Source: Pseudomonas fluorescens (GTDB lineage Bacteria; Pseudomonadota; Gammaproteobacteria; Pseudomonadales; Pseudomonadaceae). From it: a stretch of DNA of 64,000 nucleotides. The notes under the pieces are model-generated. The model saw nothing but the letters and a program-made list of their open reading frames with translations, was not told the origin of the DNA and made no database searches. Position numbers and translations under genes: made by a program. Within the stretch, counting starts at the first letter, position 1; each line of letters begins with the position of its first letter. Shown in pieces: positions 45,116 to 53,721 of the stretch. The stretch covers positions 1,178,001-1,242,000 of the forward strand of contig NZ_CP015225.1 of NCBI RefSeq assembly GCF_001623525.1, given 5' to 3'.

Positions 45116-45541
45116 ATGGCTTCAGTAAACACTCAGTTCTCCATTGCCGTCCATGTACTGGCGGCAATCGCACATCACGACGGAGTTTTCGCTTCGGAGA
45201 TTCTCGCGGGCAGCGTAAATGCGAACCCGGTTTTCGTTAAAAGAATCCTCGTTAAGCTTTCGAAGGCGAAACTGGCTAAGACGACTGTTGGTAAGTCGGG
45301 TGGTTACGGACTGGCACGAAGCCCAGAAAATATTTCGCTTTTAGACATCTATTCCGCAGTAAGTCCTCCTGATGCGTTTGCCATCCATACTTATCCCAAA
45401 AGAAAGGAGTGTATCGTGAGCTCTAACATCAAGGAGGTCATGAGCGACATCCTGGTTGACACGCAGGAGGCCGTCCATAGGGAGCTGAGACAGACGACGT
45501 TGGCGGATGTGGTGTCTAAAATCAGAGCTAAGTCCGCTTAG
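45116..45541 (+). CDS. Rrf2-family transcriptional regulator, copy 2
   Basis: A 141-residue Rrf2 protein differing from the copy at 3244-3669 at about 11 positions, mostly conservative (for example V95 to K next to the conserved RKEC). The DNA-recognition segment NANPVFVKRILVKLSKAKLA and the wing are identical, and the single Cys99 is kept. Identical recognition segments plus identical operators predict that each copy can bind the other's sites. It precedes an SDR gene with a degenerate operator between them, then an Old Yellow Enzyme and an NmrA-like gene, so this copy probably governs a redox or electrophile response. Confidence 0.9.
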   Translation: MASVNTQFSIAVHVLAAIAHHDGVFASEILAGSVNANPVFVKRILVKLSKAKLAKTTVGKSGGYGLARSPENISLLDIYSAVSPPDAFAIHTYPKRKECIVSSNIKEVMSDILVDTQEAVHRELRQTTLADVVSKIRAKSA

Positions 45542-45560
45542 CTTTTTTTTGCCTATAATA

Positions 45561-45577
45561 GATACGTTAATAGTAGC
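45561..45577. promoter_or_regulatory. Degenerate Rrf2 operator before the SDR gene
   Basis: GATACGTTAATAGTAGC matches the core palindrome at 12 of 17 positions and sits 26 bp before the SDR ATG, the same arrangement as at 3689-3705. Confidence 0.5.
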
Positions 45578-45603
45578 CAATAAGCATTTAGAAGGAGCGC
45601 GAG

Positions 45604-46467
45604 ATGACGCGATTGAATGAAGAGTCCCCTGTGATTGACGGCACTGCAACCGGACCCGTCGCTGCAAGGCATGACAAGGATGCGCCCACCGCCGTTCTCA
45701 TCGGGGTGACCGGTGGACTTGGTCACGCGCTGGCCAGGCTCCTCGCGGCCGAGGGCTTTCGATTGGTGCTCGCTGCACGACGAGAGCACGACGCAGCCGA
45801 GATAACTGGCAGAAGCGACGGTTCGGCGATTTACCTACGCGCGGACGTAACCGATCCGGCGAGCCTCGAGAAGCTGGCGGCAACGGCCTTTGAGCACCTC
45901 GGCCGGATCGATGCAGTGGTTAACCTTGCAGGCATCTCGCCGCGCAAACCTATTGAAGACTACACGCTATCCGACGTCGACGATCTGCTCGCTATCAACG
46001 TGAAGGGGCCCATCTTCGTGACTCAGGCATTCCTGCCTGGACTGCGCAAGCAAGCCAGCGACGGAGTAATCGTCCACATCGGTGGTGCCATGGATGGCCG
46101 GGTGGCGCTGCCGTTTATGAGTGCCTACGCGGCGACCCGCGGCGCACTGGCGAGCTACGTGCAAGGCGCCAATCGCGAGCTTGAAGGTACAAACGTATCC
46201 CTGTCGTTCTTCGGGCCTGCACCCTCCAACACCGAGTCGGAGTCCCCGTTTTTCGACATGTGGAAAAAGATGGGCGTCGCCCTATGCGAGCCTGATGAGG
46301 TGGCGAGCGATATCCTCGCCACCATCCGCCAGCGACGTAAGGAGCATGTTATGGGCGGCGCGCTGCTCAAGATGATGACGCTCATGAATGCCATCTCTCC
46401 ATCCGCTGCTGATGCGATTGGTCTGCGGAAATTTGGGAAGCTTATCAAGCAATATAGCCCGCGTTGA
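45604..46467 (+). CDS. Atypical short-chain dehydrogenase/reductase
   Basis: A 287-residue SDR-fold protein. The nucleotide-binding loop is LIGVTGGLGHALARLL, with VNLAGISPRKP for the NAG motif. The active site departs from the rule: the YxxxK pair reads YAATR (Lys replaced by Arg179) and the usual catalytic serine region reads VHIGGAMDG with no serine. It may therefore bind NAD(P) without classical catalysis, or act as a sensor or reductase with altered chemistry. ATG 45604 has AGGAGCGCGAG upstream. It is the first gene under the Rrf2 copy-2 cassette. Confidence 0.8.
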   Translation: MTRLNEESPVIDGTATGPVAARHDKDAPTAVLIGVTGGLGHALARLLAAEGFRLVLAARREHDAAEITGRSDGSAIYLRADVTDPASLEKLAATAFEHLGRIDAVVNLAGISPRKPIEDYTLSDVDDLLAINVKGPIFVTQAFLPGLRKQASDGVIVHIGGAMDGRVALPFMSAYAATRGALASYVQGANRELEGTNVSLSFFGPAPSNTESESPFFDMWKKMGVALCEPDEVASDILATIRQRRKEHVMGGALLKMMTLMNAISPSAADAIGLRKFGKLIKQYSPR

Positions 46468-46576
46468 TAAGGGGGCTTCGAACTTGTATCCGGGGGCGGG
46501 CGGAAGGGCTCCGCACCTTAGCCGGCCTCTATAACATGGCTTACAGCATGTAGGGCGGGTGCGCAAACTGAGACTG

Positions 46577-46830
46577 CGTCTTACCGACAAAGTCTATGAC
46601 GGCACCTTTCTGGGCGAAGAACTCTTGATCCAAGAGACTAGGCGAGTGATTCCACCAAAGGCCAGCTGCAAGAACCCGCCCGCCTACGATGCCTGAGCTT
46701 ACGACGATTGAAATCGCTCAACTGCATCGAGCCGATGTTCAGCCGCCTCAAGCAGTTCCTTCGCGTTACGACCCTATACGACAAGGCGCGAAAATCATTC
46801 TCGGCATTCCACAGCCTAGTCGCAGCCAAC
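46577..46830 (+). pseudogene. IS5-family transposase remnant
   Basis: From about 46577 the frame reads LTDKVYDGTFLGEELLIQET, then VIPPKASCKNPPAYDA and a stop. After a frameshift NCIEPMFSRLKQFLRVTTLY and FHSLVAANIWL follow (to about 46840). This is the C-terminal third of an IS5-type DDE transposase (IERMF.RLK..RR..TRYDK in the family). It lies directly before the Old Yellow Enzyme gene, and its frame runs partly into that gene's frame. Confidence 0.7.
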
Positions 46831-46928
46831 ATATGGCTCCTATACAACTACAAGAGCCAAATGCCGAACAGGTGGGGATCTCGCATACGACCGATAACTC
46901 AATCGCTGACAAACGAATAGGATCCCAG

Positions 46929-48044
46929 GTGAACGAACAATTTTTCCAGCCCTACACTTTCAACAACGGAGCGACGGTAAAAAATCGGCTCTTCATGGCG
47001 CCGATGACCAATGGGCAAAGTCATCCCGACGGACGCTTTAGCGAAGAAGAATTGAACTGGTTAACGATGCGTGCCCAAGGTGGATTCGGCGCGGTCATCA
47101 CAGCCGGAGCTTCGCCCTACGAAGACGACCTTTACATAGAAGGGCAGATCGGAGCTTTCTCAGATGCTCACGAAGATGGACTCCGCCGCTTTGCCGAAAT
47201 GGTTAAGCGCGAGCAGGCGCTGTCGATTGTTCAGCTCATGCCCTCCGGAATGCGAGCAAAAGCCAAGCTGAATAGAGGCAAACAGCCGGCGGGTCCAAGT
47301 GTCGTTCAACTTCCGATTCCTGATTTTGAGCAGCCTCGGGAGCTCAGCGAAGAACAAATCCACGCCATCCTTGATGCTTTAGTGGATAGCGCGCGGCGAG
47401 TGCATCGGGCTGGCGCCTCCGGAATCGAGCTACACGGTGCCAACGGCTACCTCTTTACCCAGTTCTTTAGTTTGACCACGAACCTGCGAAAGGATAAATG
47501 GGGAGGCTCGGTGGAAAATCGCGCACGATTTCTCCTCGAAGCTATGCGGAGAATCCGGGCCGACTTACCTAGCGACTTCACCATCGGAGTGAAGATCCTC
47601 GCCGAAGACTGGAACAGCGGGCGGGGCTTCGACATTGACGAAGGCTTGGAGATGCTCCGAATGATGAACGATGTGGGGTTTACTTACCTGAATCTCTCGG
47701 CCATGAACGCTAAGGAAGTATCCTGGAAATATCCCAATCAAAAGCAAACAAATCTCTCGCGGGTTAGGGGCGTTTTAAGGGGCGACATTCCCGTGGTGGC
47801 AAGTGGATCGTTGTTAACGCCGCAAGAAGTTCAAGATGCGCTCAACGATGGTGCCGATATGGTTGCTTTGGGCCGTGCGGCGATATTAGCCCCGGACTGG
47901 CCGAAAAGGGCTGCTCGCCCTGACTTCGAAATTAAAAATTTTCCGCTCACGCTTGAAGAGCTCTATGCGCTCGGAGTGTCACCGAAGTTTGTGCATGCGC
48001 TGCGAAATGGGCTTTCCATGTGGAAATTCATAAAAGAAAATTAG
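46929..48044 (+). CDS. Old Yellow Enzyme family FMN-dependent ene-reductase
   Basis: A 371-residue NADH:flavin oxidoreductase. It has KNRLFMAPMTNGQSHPDG, then GASGIELHGANGYLFTQFFS with the substrate-binding His169 and Asn172, and SVENRARFLLEAMRRI and VASGSLLTPQEVQDALNDGA for phosphate binding. It reduces activated C=C bonds of enones, nitro compounds or quinones. The usual QLxHxGR motif reads QLMPSGM, an unusual loss of the His. An open frame extends 80 codons further upstream but that part is IS5 debris; GTG 46929 has AGGA at the right distance and begins the OYE homology. Base composition is clearly less GC-rich than the chromosome. Confidence 0.87.
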   Translation: MNEQFFQPYTFNNGATVKNRLFMAPMTNGQSHPDGRFSEEELNWLTMRAQGGFGAVITAGASPYEDDLYIEGQIGAFSDAHEDGLRRFAEMVKREQALSIVQLMPSGMRAKAKLNRGKQPAGPSVVQLPIPDFEQPRELSEEQIHAILDALVDSARRVHRAGASGIELHGANGYLFTQFFSLTTNLRKDKWGGSVENRARFLLEAMRRIRADLPSDFTIGVKILAEDWNSGRGFDIDEGLEMLRMMNDVGFTYLNLSAMNAKEVSWKYPNQKQTNLSRVRGVLRGDIPVVASGSLLTPQEVQDALNDGADMVALGRAAILAPDWPKRAARPDFEIKNFPLTLEELYALGVSPKFVHALRNGLSMWKFIKEN

Positions 48045-48056
48045 GAAGAGAACTCC

Positions 48057-48959
48057 ATGAATATAAAGCAAAGTAAAGCGCGAGTATTGGTTATAGGTTC
48101 CAGTGGGCAAGTAGGTAAGAAAGTAGTTTCCAATCTAGAAGGCAGCCTTGACGTTAACGTTAGGATTACTTCCCGCAGGCTTGAGGAGGTTCATCGTTTA
48201 AGCTGCGAGGGAAAGGACATCGTTCACCTTGATCTGGACGATCCCCGAACTTTCGGAGCCGCGCTCGCAGGCGTGGATCGAGTTTTCCTTTTAACCGGCT
48301 ATACCGTAGCCATGCTTGCGCAGAGCAAGACGCTGGTAGACGCCGCCAGTAAAGCCGGTGTTAAGCATATCGTGCACCTCGGTGTGTTTGGAGAATGGGA
48401 TTGCACGGGGCCAGCCTTTGCCTGGCATCAATTGGTTGAGGCCTATATTAAAACCAGCGGAATTTCTTGGACCTTCCTTCATCCCAATATGTTTATGGAA
48501 AACATACTTACCCTTTGCTTAAAGGGAGACACATTGACCACTTACTGGAACGAATACCGAACGGGCTGGGTTGCTGCGGCGGATATCGCCCTGGTTGCAG
48601 CTACCGTGCTTCAGCAGGGGCCGGCGAAGCACGCTGGTAAAGAGTATTGGCTTAGCAGCGATGTTGCTACAGGCCCTGAGCTCGCCAAACTTCTAAGCGA
48701 ACTCCTCGGAAAAGAGATTACCGCTAACGTCCTTGGCCCCGCAGAATTTCAGGCTATTTTCACATCGGCAAGTATCCCGGTGGAGTCATGGTATGCGGAT
48801 GGCGGCGTCGAGATCATGCGACAGGTTGTGGATGGACGGATGGGATATCTCGGAAGCGTTCGGGATGATGTTCCGCATGTTACCGGACAGCACGCCGTAA
48901 CACTCAAGCAATGGATTCTTGAGCATCGGCAGGAGCTGATTTCGAGCACCGGGCACTAG
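48057..48959 (+). CDS. NmrA-like NAD(P)-binding protein
   Basis: A 300-residue Rossmann-fold protein of the atypical SDR (NmrA/QorB-like) group. It has VLVIGSSGQVGKKVVSNLEG, then VDRVFLLTGYTVAMLAQSKT, GVKHIVHLGVFGEW and SWTFLHPNMFMENIL. Members either reduce quinones with NADPH or sense the NADP redox state. It lies 12 bp behind the Old Yellow Enzyme gene with similar low GC, so the two form a transferred operon. The Tyr/Lys catalytic pair is not evident. Confidence 0.83.
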   Translation: MNIKQSKARVLVIGSSGQVGKKVVSNLEGSLDVNVRITSRRLEEVHRLSCEGKDIVHLDLDDPRTFGAALAGVDRVFLLTGYTVAMLAQSKTLVDAASKAGVKHIVHLGVFGEWDCTGPAFAWHQLVEAYIKTSGISWTFLHPNMFMENILTLCLKGDTLTTYWNEYRTGWVAAADIALVAATVLQQGPAKHAGKEYWLSSDVATGPELAKLLSELLGKEITANVLGPAEFQAIFTSASIPVESWYADGGVEIMRQVVDGRMGYLGSVRDDVPHVTGQHAVTLKQWILEHRQELISSTGH

Positions 48960-49032
48960 GATTGCTCCGATCAACTTGCCATGCAGGGGCGGCAAGTCGC
49001 AGTTTTCCTCGGCACGCACCGCTTAGGGGGGG

Positions 49033-49884
49033 CTCTGAAATAGGCGAATGTTTCCGGCTATCGTACTGTCTGGGTCGCCCCATTGGATTCGCTTAGTGAG
49101 TTCGGGTGCGGCCAGAATGACGCCAGCGAACCAGTTAGGTGTGGTGTAGTCAACACGCAATGTCGGAGCCCAGTTCCTTCAGGAAAGCCTGGTTGGCGGT
49201 ACCGGCAGTTGCTGTCACGTGTGCACCGAAGTGTTTGGCCAGTTGCATGGCGAATGTACCCACGCCGCCGGCGCCGGCCTGGATCAGGACGCGGTCGCCA
49301 TTTTTCAGGTTGGCGCGTTCGAAAAACGCTTGCCAGGCGGTCAGGGCCACAGTTGGCAGACTGGCCGCTTCGATGTGGGACATCTTCGTGGGCTTCTTGG
49401 CCAGCAAGTCATTGGCGACTGCCGCGAGCTCTGCGTACGCGCCAGGCGCGCGGTTGGACATGCGCGCGTAGACCTCGTCACCCACCTTGAACTGGGAGGG
49501 ACCGCTGACCTCGCGCATTACACCGGAAACATCGAAGCCCGGTACCTGAGGGAAGGAATAGGGCAGCACACGCTGGAAGCCGCCGGCACGCATGGCCAGT
49601 TCCACGGGGTTGACGCCCGCAGCCTTGTTTTCGATCAGGGGCGTGCCCTCGGAAAGACCGGATCTGGCAGTTCGCCAGATGACACAACCTCGTTGCCGCC
49701 ATAGGCGGTCAGATAACTTGCGCGCATCGTAGATCCCCCGTGAAAGTGAATGTCAGGATATGCAAAAGATATAGAAAGGTTTATTTATTGAACTTATATC
49801 GTCGGAAAAAACCAGCAAAACTAATGGGCTATTTTTTTTAGCAGTTTTGCTCGCGAACGTGGGCTTTGAGCCGCAGGTCTGTTA
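49033..49884 (-). pseudogene. Decayed duplicate of the VOC-to-HxlR block
   Basis: This segment matches 41064-44150 with two large deletions. 49033-49061 corresponds to the VOC 3' end, 49069-49148 to an internal VOC piece (41494-41573), and 49142-49727 to the N-terminal half of the MDR oxidoreductase (about 95 percent identical, with a one-base loss near 49660 and a cut C-terminus). 49728-49884 covers the MDR promoter and the HxlR 3' end. The VOC-MDR junction falls in TGGTGTA, present at both parent sites (41567-41573 and 43407-43413). Nothing here can encode a working enzyme. Confidence 0.8.
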
Positions 49885-49973
49885 TCCAGCGTCCGATTGG
49901 CTATGGGTAGAATCCAATAGCCTTGCTTGGAATTACTCCATTTTTGCTCTTGAAACACCCCGAAAACAAGTCC

Positions 49974-50066
49974 AGAATTGAGTCTTTTCCTGCTTCGGCA
50001 AGAAAAGAAACCCCTTAGATTTCAATGGGTCGGACGCCAGATGCGAGTCTCGTTTCCGGCTCCAAT
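49974..50066 (+). repeat. att-like imperfect repeat, copy B, with a tRNA-Gly-like 3' end
   Basis: This is the partner of 6186-6278. It ends CGAGTCTCGTTTCCGGCTCC plus A (50044-50064), one base off what I recall of the tRNA-Gly(GCC) 3' end. It lies 26 bp from the 3' end of the integrase gene. The 65 bp before the tRNA-like part are shared too, so both copies look like the same end of two related elements. Confidence 0.6.
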
Positions 50067-50091
50067 CTCCTGATTTGTATTCGCTGTATCG

Positions 50092-51360
50092 TCAATCTGT
50101 GGTTATTCGCGCAGCGTTTTGCCGCAACTGATCTAAATAGTCAGCCCATTGCTGAGCAGCCTCCCGGCGCTGCACTAGCAGTTGCGCGCGCGCATACACA
50201 GCGCCAAGAGCTCCCGGCATTCGGTGAGATAACGAAAGTTCGAGCACGATTGGATCGATACCCAAGTGCTCGTGGGCAATGGTTCTGTAGGTCGCGCGAA
50301 AGCCGTGAGCAGTGATGTCATACTCCGGCCAGATACGCTGAAAGGACTTGAGCATGGAGGTCGGATTGATGGGGCGACCCGGATAGACCGGCGAGACGAA
50401 CACCCAGCCTTTGCCTTCTTCATCCACCACGCGGGTTTTATGTAGCTCGCGTAACAGAACCAAGGCTTGCTCAGGCAACGGCACGATGTGCTTGCTCTTA
50501 TCCAGATGCTTGGTCTTGCTCACGACGTAACGCCAATCGGCGCCCACCAAGTCGACATCTTCCCAGCGCATCTGCACCAGTTCGCCTGGGCGGACCGGCA
50601 GCATGACCAGCAGGCGCATTGCGGTGGCAACGCTGCCGTCGTTGCAGTCATCAAGGCGTAGAAGAAACCTGCCCAGGTCGGATGGCCTTTCGATCGCCGG
50701 GTTGCTGGTCACGATATGGCGAATCTTCAACTCCTCGATGTTACTGAGCGCCACGTTGCGCTCCACCCAGCCGCGACCTTCGGCAAAGCCCAGAACGGCA
50801 CGGATGATGGTACGCACGCGCCGGGCCATGGCCATGGTGCGCTGGCGGCGCAACTCAGTGATGATCGTAGTGATGTGCTCCAACTTGATCTCGCTGATCG
50901 GTTTTTTGCCAATGGCAGGCAAGATGTGGTTGTTCAGCGCTCCGGTAAAGCCCGAGATGGATTTGGTCACCAATTCGGCAGACTTGAATGCCAACCATTG
51001 CTCGGCCACGTACGCGAAGGTGCGCTCTTCATTGAGCAACTGCGCCTCGATCTTGGCGGTCTTGGCCTTGAGCGGAGCGGTGTGGTTAGCCACGTCGCGG
51101 CGTGCGCCGCGGGCAATGTCGCGCGCCTCCTTGAGACCAATGTCGGGGTAAGCGCCGATGGAGAAGCGGTTTTCCTTGCCATGCAGGCGATACTTCAATC
51201 GCCAAACCTTGGAAGGGGATTTGCCGACCTTGCTCGACGCCCTTACCTCCAAGTAGAGCCCAGGGACTTCGCCATCGGCGTGTTTGCCGGGTTCGGTCAG
51301 CGAGCGGATCAAGGCATCGCTGAGTTTTCGTTTGAAAACAACCGCATTATCTGGGGGCAT
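50092..51360 (-). CDS. Tyrosine recombinase/integrase (P4-type island integrase)
   Basis: A 422-residue integrase with an N-terminal arm-binding domain (KLSDALIRSLTEPG, GLYLEVR, FSIGAYPDIGLKEARDIARG), a central core-binding domain and a complete catalytic domain: Arg257 in PVRPGELVQMRW, Lys near SKTKH, His352 and Arg355 in AHGFRATYRT, His379 in LSLSHRM, and Tyr389 in AVYARA. All five catalytic groups are intact, so it may be active. ATG 51360 is preferred; extensions to TTG 51402 are possible. It is transcribed leftward into the island with its 5' end 140 bp from the LysR 3' repeat. Confidence 0.9.
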   Translation of the reverse strand: MPPDNAVVFKRKLSDALIRSLTEPGKHADGEVPGLYLEVRASSKVGKSPSKVWRLKYRLHGKENRFSIGAYPDIGLKEARDIARGARRDVANHTAPLKAKTAKIEAQLLNEERTFAYVAEQWLAFKSAELVTKSISGFTGALNNHILPAIGKKPISEIKLEHITTIITELRRQRTMAMARRVRTIIRAVLGFAEGRGWVERNVALSNIEELKIRHIVTSNPAIERPSDLGRFLLRLDDCNDGSVATAMRLLVMLPVRPGELVQMRWEDVDLVGADWRYVVSKTKHLDKSKHIVPLPEQALVLLRELHKTRVVDEEGKGWVFVSPVYPGRPINPTSMLKSFQRIWPEYDITAHGFRATYRTIAHEHLGIDPIVLELSLSHRMPGALGAVYARAQLLVQRREAAQQWADYLDQLRQNAARITTD

Positions 51361-51413
51361 CGGTGGGGGCACCCTTTTTAAGGAACCGAAATTTGCCCCC
51401 AATTATGCCCCCA
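51352..51413. repeat. Mirrored TGGGGGCA octamers at the integrase start
   Basis: TGGGGGCA occurs at 51352-51359 and 51364-51371, and its reverse complement TGCCCCCA at 51394-51401 and 51406-51413. Both pairs are spaced exactly 12 bp, and the two pairs face each other across the integrase start. Such spacing suggests integrase arm-type or autoregulatory binding sites. Confidence 0.65.
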
Positions 51414-51498
51414 TGAGTCGTGGAATCCATTGGATTTAGACAGACGGCAGTAGACTTAAATTTTCAATAACTCGTTGTTATAAAACGGTTTTATGGAA

Positions 51499-51534
51499 TT
51501 TAGTGGAATTCAATTACAGGCTATCGGGGTCCCC
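51499..51534 (+). repeat. Right flank of the accessory island: LysR 3'-end repeat (attR candidate)
   Basis: TTTAGTGGAATTCAATTACA and the next 16 bases cover the last codons and stop of the intact LysR gene (minus strand, PDSL and TAA). 29 of 36 bases match 40542-40577. The integrase gene begins 140 bp to the left, the expected position for the int end of an element inserted at a gene's 3' end. Confidence 0.5.
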
Positions 51535-52428
51535 AAAGAACATCTGAATGCGCGACCGCAACCAACGCTCCCCAGGATCGTTGTCCTGGGACCCGCGCCA
51601 AGCCATGTGCAGCTCAAAGCTACGCACTGGAAGCGGTGGGTCTTCGGCGCGTACGCCACCGGCGGCGGTCAGTGCGTCGGCGGTGTAGTCGGGGACGATG
51701 GCGATGATGTCGGTACCCGCCAGTAGCGTGCTCAGGCCATTGAACTGAGGCACCGCCAAGACCACATGGCGCTTGCGATCGAGTTTCTCCAGCTCTTCAT
51801 CGATAAAGCCGCTCAAGTCACCGGCGAAGGACACCAGCGCATGGGGGCGGGCGCAGAATTCATCCAGGGTCAGTCGTCCTGGCGCGGTGTCGGCCCGTAG
51901 TACTTTGGGCAAGCTGCGCCGCAGGACCTTACGCTTGGCGTTGGCCGGCAAATCTTCGGTATAGCTGACGCCGATGGAGATTTCACCGGACGCCAGCAAA
52001 CCAGGCATCAGAATGTAGTTGACCCGGCGCACCACCAGCACGATGCCGGGCGCTTCGGCCCGCAGGCGCTTGAGCAGCATCGGCAGCAGGGCGAATTCGG
52101 CGTCGTCCGACAGGCCAATGCGAAACACCGAGGTGCTGGTGGCCGGGTCGAATTCCGCCGCCCGGCTGACCGCCGTGGAAATCGAATCCAGGGCCGGGGA
52201 GAGCAGGGCGAAGATCTCGACCGCCCGGGCGGAAGGCTCCATGCTGCGACCGGTACGTACGAACAACGGGTCATCGAACAGGCTGCGCAGGCGCGACAGC
52301 GCGGCGCTGATGGCCGGTTGGCCTAGGAACAGTTTCTCGGCCGCGCGAGTCACACTGCGTTCATGCATCAATGTTTCGAACACGATCAACAGGTTCAGGT
52401 CGACACGCCGCAGGTCATTACGATTCAT
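51514..52428 (-). CDS. LysR-family transcriptional regulator
   Basis: A 304-residue LysR protein. Its HTH is DLRRVDLNLLIVFETLMHER followed by LFLGQPAISAALSRLRSLFD and DPLFVRTGRSMEPSARAVEI; the effector domain ends LRSRIQMFFGDPDSL. The NodD/SyrM-like DPLF-RTG pattern is clear. ATG 52428 begins the HTH directly, so it is preferred over an upstream ATG. It is divergent from the MDR dehydrogenase at 52686, its likely target. Its 3' end is the suspected integration site of the island. Confidence 0.88.
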   Translation of the reverse strand: MNRNDLRRVDLNLLIVFETLMHERSVTRAAEKLFLGQPAISAALSRLRSLFDDPLFVRTGRSMEPSARAVEIFALLSPALDSISTAVSRAAEFDPATSTSVFRIGLSDDAEFALLPMLLKRLRAEAPGIVLVVRRVNYILMPGLLASGEISIGVSYTEDLPANAKRKVLRRSLPKVLRADTAPGRLTLDEFCARPHALVSFAGDLSGFIDEELEKLDRKRHVVLAVPQFNGLSTLLAGTDIIAIVPDYTADALTAAGGVRAEDPPLPVRSFELHMAWRGSQDNDPGERWLRSRIQMFFGDPDSL

Positions 52429-52685
52429 CTGGGGTCCTGGCAGATTCGGCAAGCTTGACGTGAGCGGCCATATGGGAACAATGGCCGGCATGAATCTTAC
52501 GGGGAAAGACTGGTACTCTGCACCGGCTAATTGAGTTTTCTTAGGTTAAGTCCTACGCAATGGCTTGGTTTTTCTTGCTGCGGAATCAATGACAGGCATG
52601 TCGACTATTAATAGCCACTGATGGTCTTGGGTACAAAGCCCGGATAGAGTTCATGGCATTAGAGGTTACTTTGACGAGGTTTGCG

Positions 52686-53711
52686 ATGTCCCGCACGATC
52701 CGTTTTCACAAGTTTGGTGGTGCCGAGGTGCTCAAATGCGAAGAGCATACGGCGGCTCTTCCTGCGCCAGGAGAAGTGCAGGTCCGTGTCGAAGCGATCG
52801 GCATCAGTTGGTACGACACCTTGTGGCGCCAGAACCTGGCGTCGTCCCAGGCGCGCCTGCCTTCGGGCCTGGGCCATGAAATGGCCGGTGTGGTCACGGC
52901 CGTCGGCGACGGCGTCGATGACTTGGCCGTGGGCGACAAGGTCGCCAGTTTTCCGGCCGAAAGCCCGAACGATTACCCGGTGTACGGTGAAGTCATCGTG
53001 CTGCCGCGCACCGCCCTGACCCGTTATCCCGACGTGCTCAGCCCGATCGAAGCCGCCGTGCATTACACGCCGCTGCTGATCGCCTATTTCGCCTACATGG
53101 ACCTGGCACGGGTCAAGCCGGGGCAATTCGCCCTGGTCACCGATGCCAGCCATTGCGCCGGTCCTTCCTTCGTACAACTGGGCAAGGCCCTGGGTGTGCG
53201 GGTGATCGCGGCCACCAAGACGGCTGAAGAGCGTGAGTACCTGTTGTCGCTGGGCGCCGAGAAGGTCATCGTCACCGAAGAGCAGGACTTGCTGATGCAA
53301 ATCAACAAGCTCACCGACAACCGTGGCGTCGATGTGGTCTTCGACGGCCTCGGCGGGCCGCAGATGTCGCTGCTGGGTGACGTGTTGGCACCGCGTGGCA
53401 GCCTGGTGCTGTATGGCTTGCAGGGCGGCAACCAGACGCCGTTTCCAGCCTGCGCGGCGTTCCAGAAGAACATTCAGTTCTTTGTGCACTGCATCGGCAA
53501 TTTCACCGGCAAGCCGGAACTGGGCATTCTCCAGGACCAGGTGGCCTTGCAACGAGCACTGCGCGATATCAATCAACTGACCGCCGACCGTGTGCTGTTG
53601 CCACTCAAGACTCGGGTCTTCCCGTTCTCCGAGTTTGTCGAGGCTCACCGCTACATGGGCGAATGCCCTTGCCGTGAACGTGTTGCCCTTCAGGTCACCG
53701 ACCCGGTCTGA
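52686..53711 (+). CDS. MDR-family zinc-type alcohol dehydrogenase/quinone reductase-like protein
   Basis: A 341-residue medium-chain dehydrogenase. It has IRFHKFGGAEVLKCEEHTAA, then EAIGISWYDTLWRQNL, LGHEMAGVVTAVGDGVDDLA with GDKVASFP, and VTDASHCAGPSFVQLGKALG in place of the usual glycine-rich loop. NADP-dependent reduction of quinones or enals is likely. ATG 52686 has GACGAGG upstream; a start 11 codons earlier is less likely. It is divergent from the LysR gene and ended by a hairpin. Confidence 0.85.
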   Translation: MSRTIRFHKFGGAEVLKCEEHTAALPAPGEVQVRVEAIGISWYDTLWRQNLASSQARLPSGLGHEMAGVVTAVGDGVDDLAVGDKVASFPAESPNDYPVYGEVIVLPRTALTRYPDVLSPIEAAVHYTPLLIAYFAYMDLARVKPGQFALVTDASHCAGPSFVQLGKALGVRVIAATKTAEEREYLLSLGAEKVIVTEEQDLLMQINKLTDNRGVDVVFDGLGGPQMSLLGDVLAPRGSLVLYGLQGGNQTPFPACAAFQKNIQFFVHCIGNFTGKPELGILQDQVALQRALRDINQLTADRVLLPLKTRVFPFSEFVEAHRYMGECPCRERVALQVTDPV

Positions 53712-53721
53712 ACCCTGCCTT

